Source of the DNA: Rhodopirellula baltica SH 1
Lineage (GTDB): Bacteria > Planctomycetota > Planctomycetia > Pirellulales > Pirellulaceae
Length of the DNA stretch: 64,000 bases
Reading direction: 5' to 3'
Assembly: GCF_000196115.1 (NCBI RefSeq)
Contig: NC_005027.1
Coordinates: 2,852,001 to 2,916,000 of the forward strand
The notes beneath the pieces were generated by a model that was not told the DNA's origin, did no database searches, and was given only the letters and a program-made list of their open reading frames with translations. A program made the position numbers and the translations under genes. Shown one piece after another: positions 30,665 to 39,421 of the stretch. Every line of letters starts with the position of its first letter. The first letter of the stretch is position 1.

Positions 30665-31432
30665 ATGAACGAAGCCATTCCTGCACCGAGCGATCTCCTT
30701 CTTCCCGACGATCCGACGCAGTCACTCGATGTGATTGCGGTCGGGGCTCACCCGGACGACGTTGAGTCGGCCTGCGGTGGAACGCTCGCGAAAATGGTCC
30801 ACCAGGGCTATCGCGTCGGCATCATCGATTTAACCGATGGTGAACCGACACCTCATTGCCCCGACGTCGAGACTCGAATGGCGGAGTCGGTCCGAGCCGC
30901 CGAGTGCCTGGGGGTTCACGCTCGAATTCAACTGAACCTACCCAATCGAATCTTGATGGATGGTTTTGTTGCAAGGATTGCGCTTGCTCGGCAATTCCGA
31001 CGGTTTCGACCTCGGATCGTGATTGGGTTTGGCCAGAAAACGCCGATGGCGTCACCGGATCACTGGCAAGCGATGCAGATCACCGATGCGGCCGTGTTTT
31101 ACAGCCGATTGTGTCGTTGGGACGAACACTTCGATGGAGTGCCCGTTCACGCGGTCGCTCGCCAGCTGTACTTCCGTTTGGCGTTTGAACCGGATGTGAT
31201 GCCCGGCGAGTCCCATCATCTGATCGTCGACATCGGCGATTGTCTGGAACAGAAGCTGGCTTCGATCACTGCCTACGACAGTCAATTCGCCCACAAACCC
31301 AAGATCGCCGAGCGGGTGCGTGCGGCGGCATTGGTCACCGGGTCACAAGCGGGATGTTGGGCCGGAGAAGCGTTCGCCTCGGCTCATCCCTATTCGGTCA
31401 GCGATCTGGTCAAGACGGTGATGAATTTGTAG
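30665..31432 (+). CDS. LmbE/PIG-L family deacetylase, BshB1-like
   Basis: Product of 255 aa. The zinc-site motif AHPDDVE (His29, Asp31, Asp32) sits after a short N-terminal extension, and the third ligand region is SPDHWQAM with His133. The segment IIDLTDGEPTPH and LGVHARIQLNLPNR agree with the BshB1 branch, which removes acetyl from N-acetylglucosaminyl-malate in bacillithiol synthesis. LmbE enzymes act on several GlcNAc conjugates, so the substrate is inferred. It starts 69 bases after the giant gene on the same strand with a hairpin between; no functional link is evident. Confidence 0.78.
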   Translation: MNEAIPAPSDLLLPDDPTQSLDVIAVGAHPDDVESACGGTLAKMVHQGYRVGIIDLTDGEPTPHCPDVETRMAESVRAAECLGVHARIQLNLPNRILMDGFVARIALARQFRRFRPRIVIGFGQKTPMASPDHWQAMQITDAAVFYSRLCRWDEHFDGVPVHAVARQLYFRLAFEPDVMPGESHHLIVDIGDCLEQKLASITAYDSQFAHKPKIAERVRAAALVTGSQAGCWAGEAFASAHPYSVSDLVKTVMNL

Positions 31433-31585
31433 TCGGATTGCGCTGAACATGGACTTCGGCGGCTGGTGCTGTTCGATTCAGCGGTGGTTTGTCACAATCG
31501 CGACCTCGGATGGTGAACCCCGCGTCGCGAAAATGGGTCGTGGGTAACGCCGAAGCCCTCGCTCCCCACACCGACAACTGCTTTC

Positions 31586-33625
31586 ATGACGCGTCGTCTG
31601 CTCGTTACCGCTGCATTGCCCTACGCCAACGGCCCGATCCACATCGGCCACTTGGTGGAATACCTGCAAACCGACATTTGGGTACGGTTTCAGAAATTGC
31701 GAGGCAATCGTTGTTTGTACATTTGCGCCGACGACACACACGGCACCGCGATCATGATCCGTGCCCGCGGAGAAGGCCGTTCTGAAATTGAATTGATCGA
31801 GGAAACGAGCGAAGCTCACCAACGCGATTTCGCGGGCTTTGGAATTGAATTCGACCACTACGGCAGCACCAACAGCGAAGAAAACCGGACGCTTTGCCAT
31901 CAAATTTGGAAATCACTTCGAGACGCGGATCTGGTCGTCGAGCGGAGTGTGGAGCAACTCTACGACCCGGAAGCCGAGACATTCCTGGCCGATCGTTTCG
32001 TTCGTGGCACATGTCCCAAATGCGGTACGCCCAACCAAGCAGGCGACAACTGCAATTGCGGACACACTTACAGTCCCACCGAACTGATCGATCCCGTCAG
32101 CACACTCAGCGGTGCCACACCGATCATCAAAGAAGCCGAACACCTGTTCGTGGAATTGGAAAAACTGCACGACTTCCTCTCCGAATGGGTGTCCAACTCG
32201 GGTGCGTTGCAACCAGAAACCGCCAACTACTTGAAAGGTCATTTCCTGGCCGATGAGCTTCGCGACTGGGACATCAGTCGACCCGCTCCATACTTCGGAT
32301 TCGAAATTCCCGATGCACCAGGTAATTACTGGTACGTATGGTTCGACGCTCCAATCGGATACATCGCCAGCACGCAGCAGTGGTGCGACGCCAACGGTGA
32401 AGACTTGGCCGATTGGTGGAAAAGCGATGACTGCGAAGTCCATCACTTCATCGGCAAGGACATCACTTACTTCCACACGCTGTTTTGGCCGGGCATGCTC
32501 AAGACCGCCGGCTTCTCACTGCCTACCAAGGTCCACATTCATGGATTCCTGAATGTGAACGGCAAGAAGATGTCCAAGAGCGATGGAACGTTCGTGAAAG
32601 CTGAAACTTTCCTGAAACACATCGATCCATCCGCACTGCGATATTTCTACGCCACCAAGTTGTCTTCGCGAGTGGAAGATTTGGACCTAGGAGTGGATGA
32701 GTTCGTCGAGAAGGTGAACTCTGACCTGGTCGGCAAAGTCGTCAACCTCGCCAGCCGTGTTGGCAAATTTGCCAGCCGCACGGGATTGGCACCATCGTAT
32801 CCCGAGGATGGTGGGCTGTTCCAAGCCGCAGCCGCGAAAGGTGACGAGATTGCCTCCGCCTATGAAGACGGTGAATTTTCCAAAGCGATGCGTTTGATCA
32901 TGGAATTGGCCGACGCGGCAAACCCGTTTGTCGAACATGCCAAACCATGGGAAATGAACAAAGCCCCGGAACGACAAGACGAACTGCGAGACGTTTGTAC
33001 GGTCGCATTGAATCTGTTCCGACAATTGGCCGTTTACCTGGCCCCTGTCCTTCCCGAACTGGCAAAAAAATGTGGTGACTTGCTCGGAGAACCGATCACG
33101 TCATGGGAACAAAGCCAAACGCCACTGGTCGACCGTGGCGTCAACAAATTTCAACGTATGATGGACCGTGTTAAAACTGAGGATCTCGAAGCGATGATGG
33201 AAGAAAGCAAAGACGAAGCAGCTCAAGAAACGGGTGCCGCTGCCACCAACCCGTTCAACGACAGTGATCAACCACTCAAGGATGAACCACTCGCCGATGA
33301 AATCACGATCGACGATTTTATGAAGGTCGACTTGCGTGTCGCTCGAGTGCTTTCCGCGGAACATGTGCCAGAAGCCAACAAGCTTTTGAAGTTGACCTTG
33401 GGTTTGGGCGGCGATGAAACCCGTCAAGTTTTCGCCGGAATCAAAGCCGCGTACGACCCCGAAAAGCTGGTTGGTCGATTAGTCGTGATGGTCGCTAACC
33501 TCAAACCACGAAAGATGCGTTTTGGTTTGAGCGAAGGCATGGTCACCGCAGCGGGCCCCGGCGGCGAAGAAGTCTTCGTCCTTGGAATCGACGAAGGCGC
33601 ACTGCCTGGTCAACGAGTCCACTGA
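31586..33625 (+). CDS. metG: Methionyl-tRNA synthetase with C-terminal tRNA-binding domain
   Basis: Product of 679 aa from an ATG. The class I signature is at HIGH 19-22 ([10 protein letters not shown]) and KMSKS at 328-332. A zinc-knuckle region [17 protein letters not shown] follows the first part of the Rossmann fold, as in the E. coli-type enzyme. [12 protein letters not shown] and [19 protein letters not shown] are conserved active-site segments. Residues from about 570 on form an EMAP/Trbp111-like domain ([33 protein letters not shown]) that aids dimerisation and tRNA binding. The linker is acidic and Ala-rich. It charges tRNA-Met with methionine in the cytoplasm. Confidence 0.97.
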   Translation: MTRRLLVTAALPYANGPIHIGHLVEYLQTDIWVRFQKLRGNRCLYICADDTHGTAIMIRARGEGRSEIELIEETSEAHQRDFAGFGIEFDHYGSTNSEENRTLCHQIWKSLRDADLVVERSVEQLYDPEAETFLADRFVRGTCPKCGTPNQAGDNCNCGHTYSPTELIDPVSTLSGATPIIKEAEHLFVELEKLHDFLSEWVSNSGALQPETANYLKGHFLADELRDWDISRPAPYFGFEIPDAPGNYWYVWFDAPIGYIASTQQWCDANGEDLADWWKSDDCEVHHFIGKDITYFHTLFWPGMLKTAGFSLPTKVHIHGFLNVNGKKMSKSDGTFVKAETFLKHIDPSALRYFYATKLSSRVEDLDLGVDEFVEKVNSDLVGKVVNLASRVGKFASRTGLAPSYPEDGGLFQAAAAKGDEIASAYEDGEFSKAMRLIMELADAANPFVEHAKPWEMNKAPERQDELRDVCTVALNLFRQLAVYLAPVLPELAKKCGDLLGEPITSWEQSQTPLVDRGVNKFQRMMDRVKTEDLEAMMEESKDEAAQETGAAATNPFNDSDQPLKDEPLADEITIDDFMKVDLRVARVLSAEHVPEANKLLKLTLGLGGDETRQVFAGIKAAYDPEKLVGRLVVMVANLKPRKMRFGLSEGMVTAAGPGGEEVFVLGIDEGALPGQRVH

Positions 33626-33713
33626 CCCCAGTGTGGCATAGGTTTCCAGCCTGTGAAAAAGAACGCACCAAGCAAGCGGCTACTCCCCTCAACCATCACC
33701 CTCACTCTGAGGA

Positions 33714-33886
33714 GGCCGTGCAGTTTTTAAAACTGTTGTATTGCCATGCTTTTATCATCACCTTCCCCTTGGGAGGGTCGAGCAAAGCGAGGGGAGGGCT
33801 CGGCATTGAATCCAGCGAGTAACCCTCCCCGGCCCGAAACGGTCCGCCCCTCCCAACGGTAGGGTGAAGTAAAACTGCACGACCTT
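33714..33886. mobile_element. MITE-like element, copy 1
   Basis: Ends GAGGCCGTGCAGTTTT (33714-33729) and AAAACTGCACGACCTT (33871-33886) are inverted repeats with 14 of 16 matching. The 173-base body has no plausible gene and contains runs of CCCTCCCC/GGGGAGGG that can fold back, with a GGGAGGGTCGAG.AAAGCG stretch also seen next to copy 2. It lies in the gap between metG and the glycosyltransferase gene. No target duplication was confirmed. Confidence 0.6.
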
Positions 33887-33992
33887 CGCGAGGGTGAGCG
33901 AAGCGAGTCGAAGGACGAAGCAACGCCGCACGACCTCCGTCACTGAAACGCCTTGCCCCTTTTGAGACCGACAACCAGTGAAAATTTCCGCG

Positions 33993-35570
33993 ATGAAAAT
34001 TCTCATTGTGCATTGTCATTTCGAACGAGGCGGCGTGACCCAGGTGGTGGACAACCATGTTCACTGTCTTCAAGGGTCGGACGAAATTGACGAGGTCGCC
34101 CTTGTCAGCGGACCTCGACAATCGGGGTTGCAGGAAACGACACGCTCGTCGGCTTCCATTTGGCGCATTGCGTCACTGGAATACGATTCACTTCGCGACA
34201 CGTCACTGAATGTTGATGAGCAAGCTCAAAACGATAAACAAGCCCAGCACACCGCTCGAGAAATTGATGAACGATGCCGTCAGGCGGGTTGGACTCGTCA
34301 AGAGACCGTCGTCCACTGGCACAACCACAGTCTCGGCAAGAACGCGGCATCGCCGTTGGTGATCAAACATCTCGCAGATTTTGGCTACTCATGTTTGCTG
34401 CAAATTCACGACTTTGCCGAGGACCAGCGTCCTCAAAATTGGGCTTACCTGAAACAGTCCCATGGTTGCGAGAAAGCGAGCGAACTCGACGCGATCCTCT
34501 ATCCACATGGGGACCGGCTTTCCTACGCAACGCTGACGACAGGTGATGCCGAAACGTTGGTGCAATTTGGAATCCATCGTTCTCGCGTCGATGTCTTGCC
34601 CAACAGCGTCCGTCTTCCCACTGATGAGCTGCCTGAATTCGAAGTCGCAACTCACAAAGTTCAGCGTGCATTTGATTTGCCCGCCGACTTTCGTTGGATG
34701 TTGTATCCCGTCCGCGGCATTCGACGAAAAAACCTTGGCGAGTTCTTGTTGATGTGCCAATTAGCTGGTCGCCCCACGATCGGTGCAATGACATTGATGC
34801 CAGACACTCCGATGGAAAAGAGGTCTTACGAGAGATGGCAAGCTGTCGCTGAGCGGTGCGTCGAGAACGTCGTTTTCAATGCCGCACACCACGAGGACAT
34901 TCAGTTCGTCGACAATTTATCGGCCGCGAGCGTTGTCGTGTCGTCCAGTGTGGCGGAAGGGTTCGGGATGGTCTTTCTCGAACCATGGCTAGCATCTCGA
35001 AGCGTTGTTGCAAGAAATCTACCGGGCGTGACCGGTGACTTCATCAACCACGGAATGCGTTTGGAGCACCTCTACGATGCGGTCCAAATTCCCGGATCGC
35101 ACTCATGGCTCACCGAGGCGAATCGCCAGTTCCAAAATGCGAAGACAGACGCTTGGAAAGATGTTCGCCGAGACGTTGAAACCGCGCTATCGCCTTCCGC
35201 GTCGGACCAATCAATCAGCGATGCGAATGAGTGGATCGACTTCGCTCGACTAACACCAGCGATGCAGATCGAAGTGCTCGTGCGTTTCAACACCGACTCC
35301 GGATTTGCAAAGGAAGTTCGCGATCGGAATGCGGCACTGTGCGATGCATTGGTGACCGACGCCCGTCCCGAAATAATCGACTACAACCGAAACATTGTTG
35401 CCGCGAACTTCGGACCGGAAAACCAGAAGCAGCAATTGCTGAACGCGTATCGAAAAGCGATCAGCAACGAAAGCATTCCGGGGACCGGAGTTCAGAACGA
35501 CCAAACCATGTTGGAGTTGGTCGAAAATTCGCGGCCGTTTTATCCGTGCCGCGTTGAACAACTGGACTGA
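33993..35570 (+). CDS. GT-B glycosyltransferase (family 4-like)
   Basis: Product of 525 aa from the ATG at 33993; an in-frame GTG at 33978 would add five residues. It opens with MKILIVHCHFERGGVTQVV, the Rossmann entry of GT-B transferases with the GG(V/A) loop. Later parts include VDVLPNSVRLP, LYPVRGIRRKNLGEFLLM and SVAEGFGMVFLEPWLASRSV, where the E-x(7)-E-like GFG..FLEP region binds the sugar nucleotide. The C-terminal part (about 400-525) is helical and not recognised. It probably transfers a sugar to a glycolipid or polysaccharide acceptor; donor and acceptor are unknown. It ends close to the convergent gene at 35576. Confidence 0.8.
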   Translation: MKILIVHCHFERGGVTQVVDNHVHCLQGSDEIDEVALVSGPRQSGLQETTRSSASIWRIASLEYDSLRDTSLNVDEQAQNDKQAQHTAREIDERCRQAGWTRQETVVHWHNHSLGKNAASPLVIKHLADFGYSCLLQIHDFAEDQRPQNWAYLKQSHGCEKASELDAILYPHGDRLSYATLTTGDAETLVQFGIHRSRVDVLPNSVRLPTDELPEFEVATHKVQRAFDLPADFRWMLYPVRGIRRKNLGEFLLMCQLAGRPTIGAMTLMPDTPMEKRSYERWQAVAERCVENVVFNAAHHEDIQFVDNLSAASVVVSSSVAEGFGMVFLEPWLASRSVVARNLPGVTGDFINHGMRLEHLYDAVQIPGSHSWLTEANRQFQNAKTDAWKDVRRDVETALSPSASDQSISDANEWIDFARLTPAMQIEVLVRFNTDSGFAKEVRDRNAALCDALVTDARPEIIDYNRNIVAANFGPENQKQQLLNAYRKAISNESIPGTGVQNDQTMLELVENSRPFYPCRVEQLD

Positions 35571-35575
35571 ACGAC

Positions 35576-36658
35576 TCAGCGACGTGAGTTGCTGGTGCGG
35601 CCTGCCATTTGTTTGCCCTTGGGTCGAACCAAGAACACCTTTGGATCATCGACGATGAACGAAGTACTCCATCGACGTCCATCATCCGCACTGCAGATGT
35701 TGTAGAAGAACGTCCGCATGCGTTCGGCTTCGTAACCGTACGGGAATTGACTGGTGATGTAGTCTTCTTCCGTCAGATCTTCCACACCTGGCGATGCGTA
35801 GTAGTGCACCATGCCATCAGGCGTGACGCTGATTCCCATCGTCCACCAACCGGTCGTCGTGATCTGTGGTCCGCGGAAGTCAGCTCCTCGTTGGTTGCTA
35901 CGAACTCGCAGGTAAGCGTAGTCCTCGCTACGACTTCTGCTATCTGCCTTGCTCTCAAACTCGATGAACATTCCGGGCCAGTAAATTTCGTTGCCCATCT
36001 CTTTGCGTTTGAGTTTGAAGAAGCCGGTCTCTTGCTCGATCATTGCCGTCGTTTCGAGAGCCAAACGGAAACCAAAGTGTGGTCCGCTGCGTTTTTCCCA
36101 CTCAACCACTGGCGGCAAGAACACTCGAGTTGTGACGCTGGGCACCTCAGAAACATCGATGCGACGCTTGAGTCGATACTGAACGTTGGCGATAAAGTCA
36201 TCTTGGTGCATCGTGCCGCTGGCATTCCCAGGGATGCCAGTGAACTTGCTCCGCATCAGCAGGGCGCCTTTGCTGCCGGGCAATCCGCCCGCAGGAGTGG
36301 CAACTCGCTCGACCACGTCCGGATGGCCGCGTTTGATGCCTTCGTACCAACGGCCATTGGTGCTTTTCCCCATCGGAGCACGTTGATTTTCATCAATGTC
36401 TTCCGTGCTCTTTGGGTTGTTCGGCACATACCGCCAAGATTCGTCTTCGAAGTCATCGGCCACGCCAACGAGCTCAATGCCCGTCCCGGGAACGACCGGC
36501 CGTTGTGCGTTGGCGTCTCCACCGCACACACTTACCAAAGCTGCGACTCCTGCGACGAAGGCGGATCGCCAACGGCGTGCCACCGGCTCCTGATTTTCCA
36601 CCGGCTCCACAGTTCGCAGTGCGAAATGGCCGACCCAACGGTTGGTGTTGCTCTGCAT
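35576..36658 (-). CDS. Secreted protein of unknown function
   Basis: Product of 360 aa from the ATG at 36658. The frame is open further upstream but has no better start. The N-terminus carries a long positively charged n-region and a hydrophobic stretch SAFVAGVAALVSVCGGDANA, with likely cleavage before QRPV. The mature protein is rich in beta-strand patterns (ADDFEDESWRYVPNNPKS, WEKRSGPHFGFRLALETT, MFIEFESKA, GWWTMGISVTPDGMVHYYAS) suggestive of a concanavalin/jelly-roll fold. I recognise no catalytic motif. The ends WSTSFIVDDPKVFLVRPKG are basic. It is convergent with the glycosyltransferase and divergent from the Met-rich protein gene; function unknown. Confidence 0.75.
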   Translation of the reverse strand: MQSNTNRWVGHFALRTVEPVENQEPVARRWRSAFVAGVAALVSVCGGDANAQRPVVPGTGIELVGVADDFEDESWRYVPNNPKSTEDIDENQRAPMGKSTNGRWYEGIKRGHPDVVERVATPAGGLPGSKGALLMRSKFTGIPGNASGTMHQDDFIANVQYRLKRRIDVSEVPSVTTRVFLPPVVEWEKRSGPHFGFRLALETTAMIEQETGFFKLKRKEMGNEIYWPGMFIEFESKADSRSRSEDYAYLRVRSNQRGADFRGPQITTTGWWTMGISVTPDGMVHYYASPGVEDLTEEDYITSQFPYGYEAERMRTFFYNICSADDGRRWSTSFIVDDPKVFLVRPKGKQMAGRTSNSRR

Positions 36659-37100
36659 TGCTACTTCCGTCACTTCCGTTCCCAAAGGATTGAAATGGAC
36701 ATGGATCGCGGCCTGAACGACGGTGTCGTGGGCGAAACGATGATCCATGACGGAGGCCCCCCTCCAATCGGAACAATCGGCAAATTTTGACCGCCACTCC
36801 AATCGATCCGGTTCAGGCTGGGAAAGTTTTGCGGCGGGTCACTCCGATCAATCGGGATTGCCAGGGACTCCAAACGTCACAATCGTTCCCACCCTCACAA
36901 ACCATCTCGTGCAACGATGGACTGCTCCAGAACGCCGGATTCCGAGACCGAATTGCTCGAAATTCGCAGGAACGGGACTATGGTTGTTTGTGTCGGAGGG
37001 ACGCACTCTGCACCATGACTTACCCAAATATTAAGCGTCCCCCCGTGCGAGGCGGGGTCGGTTCTTCGGAGCCGGCCTCGCCTTTTTTCGTGGACCTCGG
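36659..37100. other. Divergent intergenic region without a gene
   Basis: No credible coding frame is present between the two divergent starts. The only structure I see is the plus-strand terminator at 37047-37088. A TTGCTC-N17-GACTAT arrangement near 36955 is a weak promoter match and is not called. Confidence 0.5.
37047..37088 (+). terminator. Strong intrinsic terminator with no gene before it
   Basis: GCGAGGC (37047-37053) pairs with GCCTCGC (37075-37081). Inside, CGGTTC and GAGCCG pair around a TTCG tetraloop. Six T residues follow at 37083-37088. The nearest plus-strand gene starts at 37101, just after it, and none lies upstream, so it ends either a leader transcript or a small RNA. Confidence 0.75.
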
Positions 37101-39092
37101 ATGAAAGTGTCCGGCGAACGGCGAGAAGCCAGGCGAAACGCTCAAATGCTCGCACATTCGGGATTTTCGTTGACGGGAGACGGTGAGTCGGTGAATAATA
37201 AGAATCCGCGAAACATTCGTGTTTCGATCCTTTTCGGCCGTGCTCTTCTCACCGAAGGTGTTCCGTTGCGACACGTCACAACGACCTCGTCCCCATCCAA
37301 TTCAACTGGCCCCATCGCTGCCGCTGCGCATTTGAATTCAGCGCACTCGGTTCCAGATGCAAAAGGTCAGGTTTACAACCATCAACGCGCCAGACAAATT
37401 TGGATTCTGTGCGTGGTCATGGTGCTGTGTTGGCTGTTCAGCGGAATCGCATCGGGCCAGAAATACGAGGTGATCGACTCGCCGGCGGCTCAGCTGAGTC
37501 CCGAACAAATTGCTGGCTACGAGCGTGCGACCAAAACTTTGTCGTCAACGCGAAAGAAAGAGCAACTGACGGATGACGTCCTGAGGGGCGCGACGATTTA
37601 TGTGGAGCACGTCGTTCCTTACCAGATCGTCCGCAAAGAAAACCTGAACAAAATGGGTCCAATGCTGGCTTCGCTTGAGAAGTCCCTCACCAACGCTCAA
37701 CGCATCAATAATCCTGGCAAGACTGAATTGCTGAAGAGGATCTACAACGGAATGAACAAGGTTGCGACAGGCAACCACATTCCTGCCGCTCGTATAAATG
37801 CGATCTTGGTCTTGGGACGACTTGATAGCAATCCTTACGATGGAGCGACGGGTCGTCCGCCAGTGCCATTGGCCGCGGGTTTTGCACCTCTGTTTAACAC
37901 GCTTGTCGGACTGTACGAAAACGAAGAGGAAGTCGACGGCGTTCGTGCGGCCGCTTTGCAAGCTTTGCATCGAACTGCGATGTACGGATTCTCTTCGCTG
38001 AAGGATGCACCGAAAGCCAAGCTGACGCAGCTGATGACGGATTTGCTCGATGCACCGGCCCCCGAAGGTCGTGACCCTAAAGCACATGCTTACTTGCAGC
38101 GATCGGCGGTCGACATTCTGCATTACATCGGCACACCTGACGACACATCGCTCGGCAAGCAGTTGATTTCGATCAGCACCGACGAAGAAAAGCCCGACCT
38201 GATCGCGCTGTATTCGGCCGCTCAGTTGGGCGACATGACGACCCAACTCAAAGGACAAGTCGCCGACACAGACGGCGTTTTAAAAAGCTGGTCGCGACGA
38301 GCTTTCGACACCGTGGAGTCAGAACTGAAACGATTGCAGGCACGCGATCGGAATACCACGATGACAGTGAAGCAGCCGCCCAATCCTGAAACATTCCTGG
38401 GCGTCAAAGAAGAGAAGAAAAAGAAGAAGGACAAAAGCCGCGCCGGCGGGAGCATGATGGGCGGTGGAATGGGTATGGGGATGGACATGGATATGGGAAT
38501 GGGGATGGATTCGATGATGGAAGGGGGAATGGACATGGACATGGGAATGGGCTCCGACATGATGATGGAAGGAGGCATGGGAATGGGCATGGGAATGGGA
38601 ATGATGGGCGGAATGCCGGCCGCGAAACCCCAGCCACCCGAAGTCTCACTTTCCCGCCGACGAATCACGTACGTCCTGCAACAAATCATGCAAGGTGCCG
38701 TTGGATCACCCGAAGCTGAGATCCCGAAGAACCCCCGCGGTTTGATCGCGGCTGCTTCGGACGAAGACAAAAAAGTCTTGACGTCATGGGTCGATGACAT
38801 TCGCCCGATTGCAGAAGCCATCAATGACGATCAACTGGACGACAAAAAGAAGTGGTTGGACTCCCTCGAAGAGCAACGCGTCTCCCTGGCAAAATTGGCG
38901 GGTGTCGAGCTAACAGATGAGGATGAAGAAGGTGACAATTTCGATGGTATCCTCGGCGGCGGATTGCCAGGCATGGGCGGGGGTGGACTACCCTCCGAAC
39001 AGCCAGCCGGTGCCGGACTTCCAAATGGTGCACCTGCGGGAGCAGCAGGTGACGCCGGTTTGCCAGTGGGCGGTGGTTTGCCGGTGAACTGA
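37101..39092 (+). CDS. Secreted/periplasmic HEAT-like protein with Met-Gly-Asp-rich tract
   Basis: Product of 663 aa from the ATG at 37101. The real start is uncertain because a signal-like segment (IWILCVVMVLCWLFSGIASG) is at residues 100-119; starts at 37146 (ATG) or further in are possible. Residues 210-400 look alpha-helical with repeated AAL/ALH.LGRL patterns like HEAT repeats (VDGVRAAALQALHRTAMYGF). Residues 451-505 are a low-complexity tract of Gly, Asp, Glu and 25 methionines in 55 residues (MGMGMDMDMGMGM). The C-terminal segment is Gly/Pro/Ala-rich with LPGMGGGGLP. No enzyme motif is seen. Such Met-rich tracts can bind copper or silver in known proteins; that is only a suggestion here. 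Confidence 0.75.
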   Translation: MKVSGERREARRNAQMLAHSGFSLTGDGESVNNKNPRNIRVSILFGRALLTEGVPLRHVTTTSSPSNSTGPIAAAAHLNSAHSVPDAKGQVYNHQRARQIWILCVVMVLCWLFSGIASGQKYEVIDSPAAQLSPEQIAGYERATKTLSSTRKKEQLTDDVLRGATIYVEHVVPYQIVRKENLNKMGPMLASLEKSLTNAQRINNPGKTELLKRIYNGMNKVATGNHIPAARINAILVLGRLDSNPYDGATGRPPVPLAAGFAPLFNTLVGLYENEEEVDGVRAAALQALHRTAMYGFSSLKDAPKAKLTQLMTDLLDAPAPEGRDPKAHAYLQRSAVDILHYIGTPDDTSLGKQLISISTDEEKPDLIALYSAAQLGDMTTQLKGQVADTDGVLKSWSRRAFDTVESELKRLQARDRNTTMTVKQPPNPETFLGVKEEKKKKKDKSRAGGSMMGGGMGMGMDMDMGMGMDSMMEGGMDMDMGMGSDMMMEGGMGMGMGMGMMGGMPAAKPQPPEVSLSRRRITYVLQQIMQGAVGSPEAEIPKNPRGLIAAASDEDKKVLTSWVDDIRPIAEAINDDQLDDKKKWLDSLEEQRVSLAKLAGVELTDEDEEGDNFDGILGGGLPGMGGGGLPSEQPAGAGLPNGAPAGAAGDAGLPVGGGLPVN

Positions 39093-39122
39093 GCGAACCC
39101 CGACGATAGAAAAGAAACCCAA

Positions 39123-39244
39123 CGCGAGGTTGATAGCAATGTGCTCATCAACCTCGTGTCGTTATGGGGTAGGCCACTGATTGACAGACAACGGTGTCTG
39201 CCAATCATGAGGAGCCTACTCTCAGTAACACGCAAAGCTTTGCG
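39123..39244. promoter_or_regulatory. Three consecutive inverted repeats in a 209-base gap
   Basis: First, GAGGTTGAT/ATCAACCTC with flanking pairs (39123-39158), about 12 bp. Second, a nested stem (39169-39219): GTAGGC/GCCTAC outside, GATTG/CAATC and CAGACA/TGTCTG inside around ACGG. Third, the perfect palindrome CGCAAAGCTTTGCG (39231-39244). The first may terminate the preceding gene, though it lacks a T tract. The others lie upstream of the PQQ-like gene and could be a leader or operator. Confidence 0.5.
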
Positions 39245-39421
39245 AACCGAAACGACCACCTCGTCGATGTCTGATGACATCCATATCGGGTCGGCTCAAT
39301 CATGACGATGCGAGTGTCTCAAGGTCCGGAGACGGCATCTCAATCGCTGCCCGTCATTCGCAACCACCGCTTCGCATGCTTCTCCTCTTCACACTCTCTT
39401 TTCCGACAATGGATTTGGAAC

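Noticed and set aside
31433..31585. Possible tRNA because of a GTTCGATTC T-loop-like stretch
   Set aside because: No matching acceptor, D or anticodon stems could be paired around it.
35609..36790. Plus-strand frame of 393 codons opposite the secreted protein gene at 35576-36658
   Set aside because: It is the antisense of a gene with a signal peptide and has no recognisable domain; it also covers the divergent promoter region.
36955..36983. Promoter TTGCTC-N17-GACTAT for an RNA ending at 37088
   Set aside because: Only three of six bases match in each box; too weak to call without transcript data.
38222..38824. Minus-strand frame opposite the Met-rich tract (Pro/Ile/Met-rich)
   Set aside because: The odd composition is the antisense of ATGGG repeats; there is no start or signal to support it.
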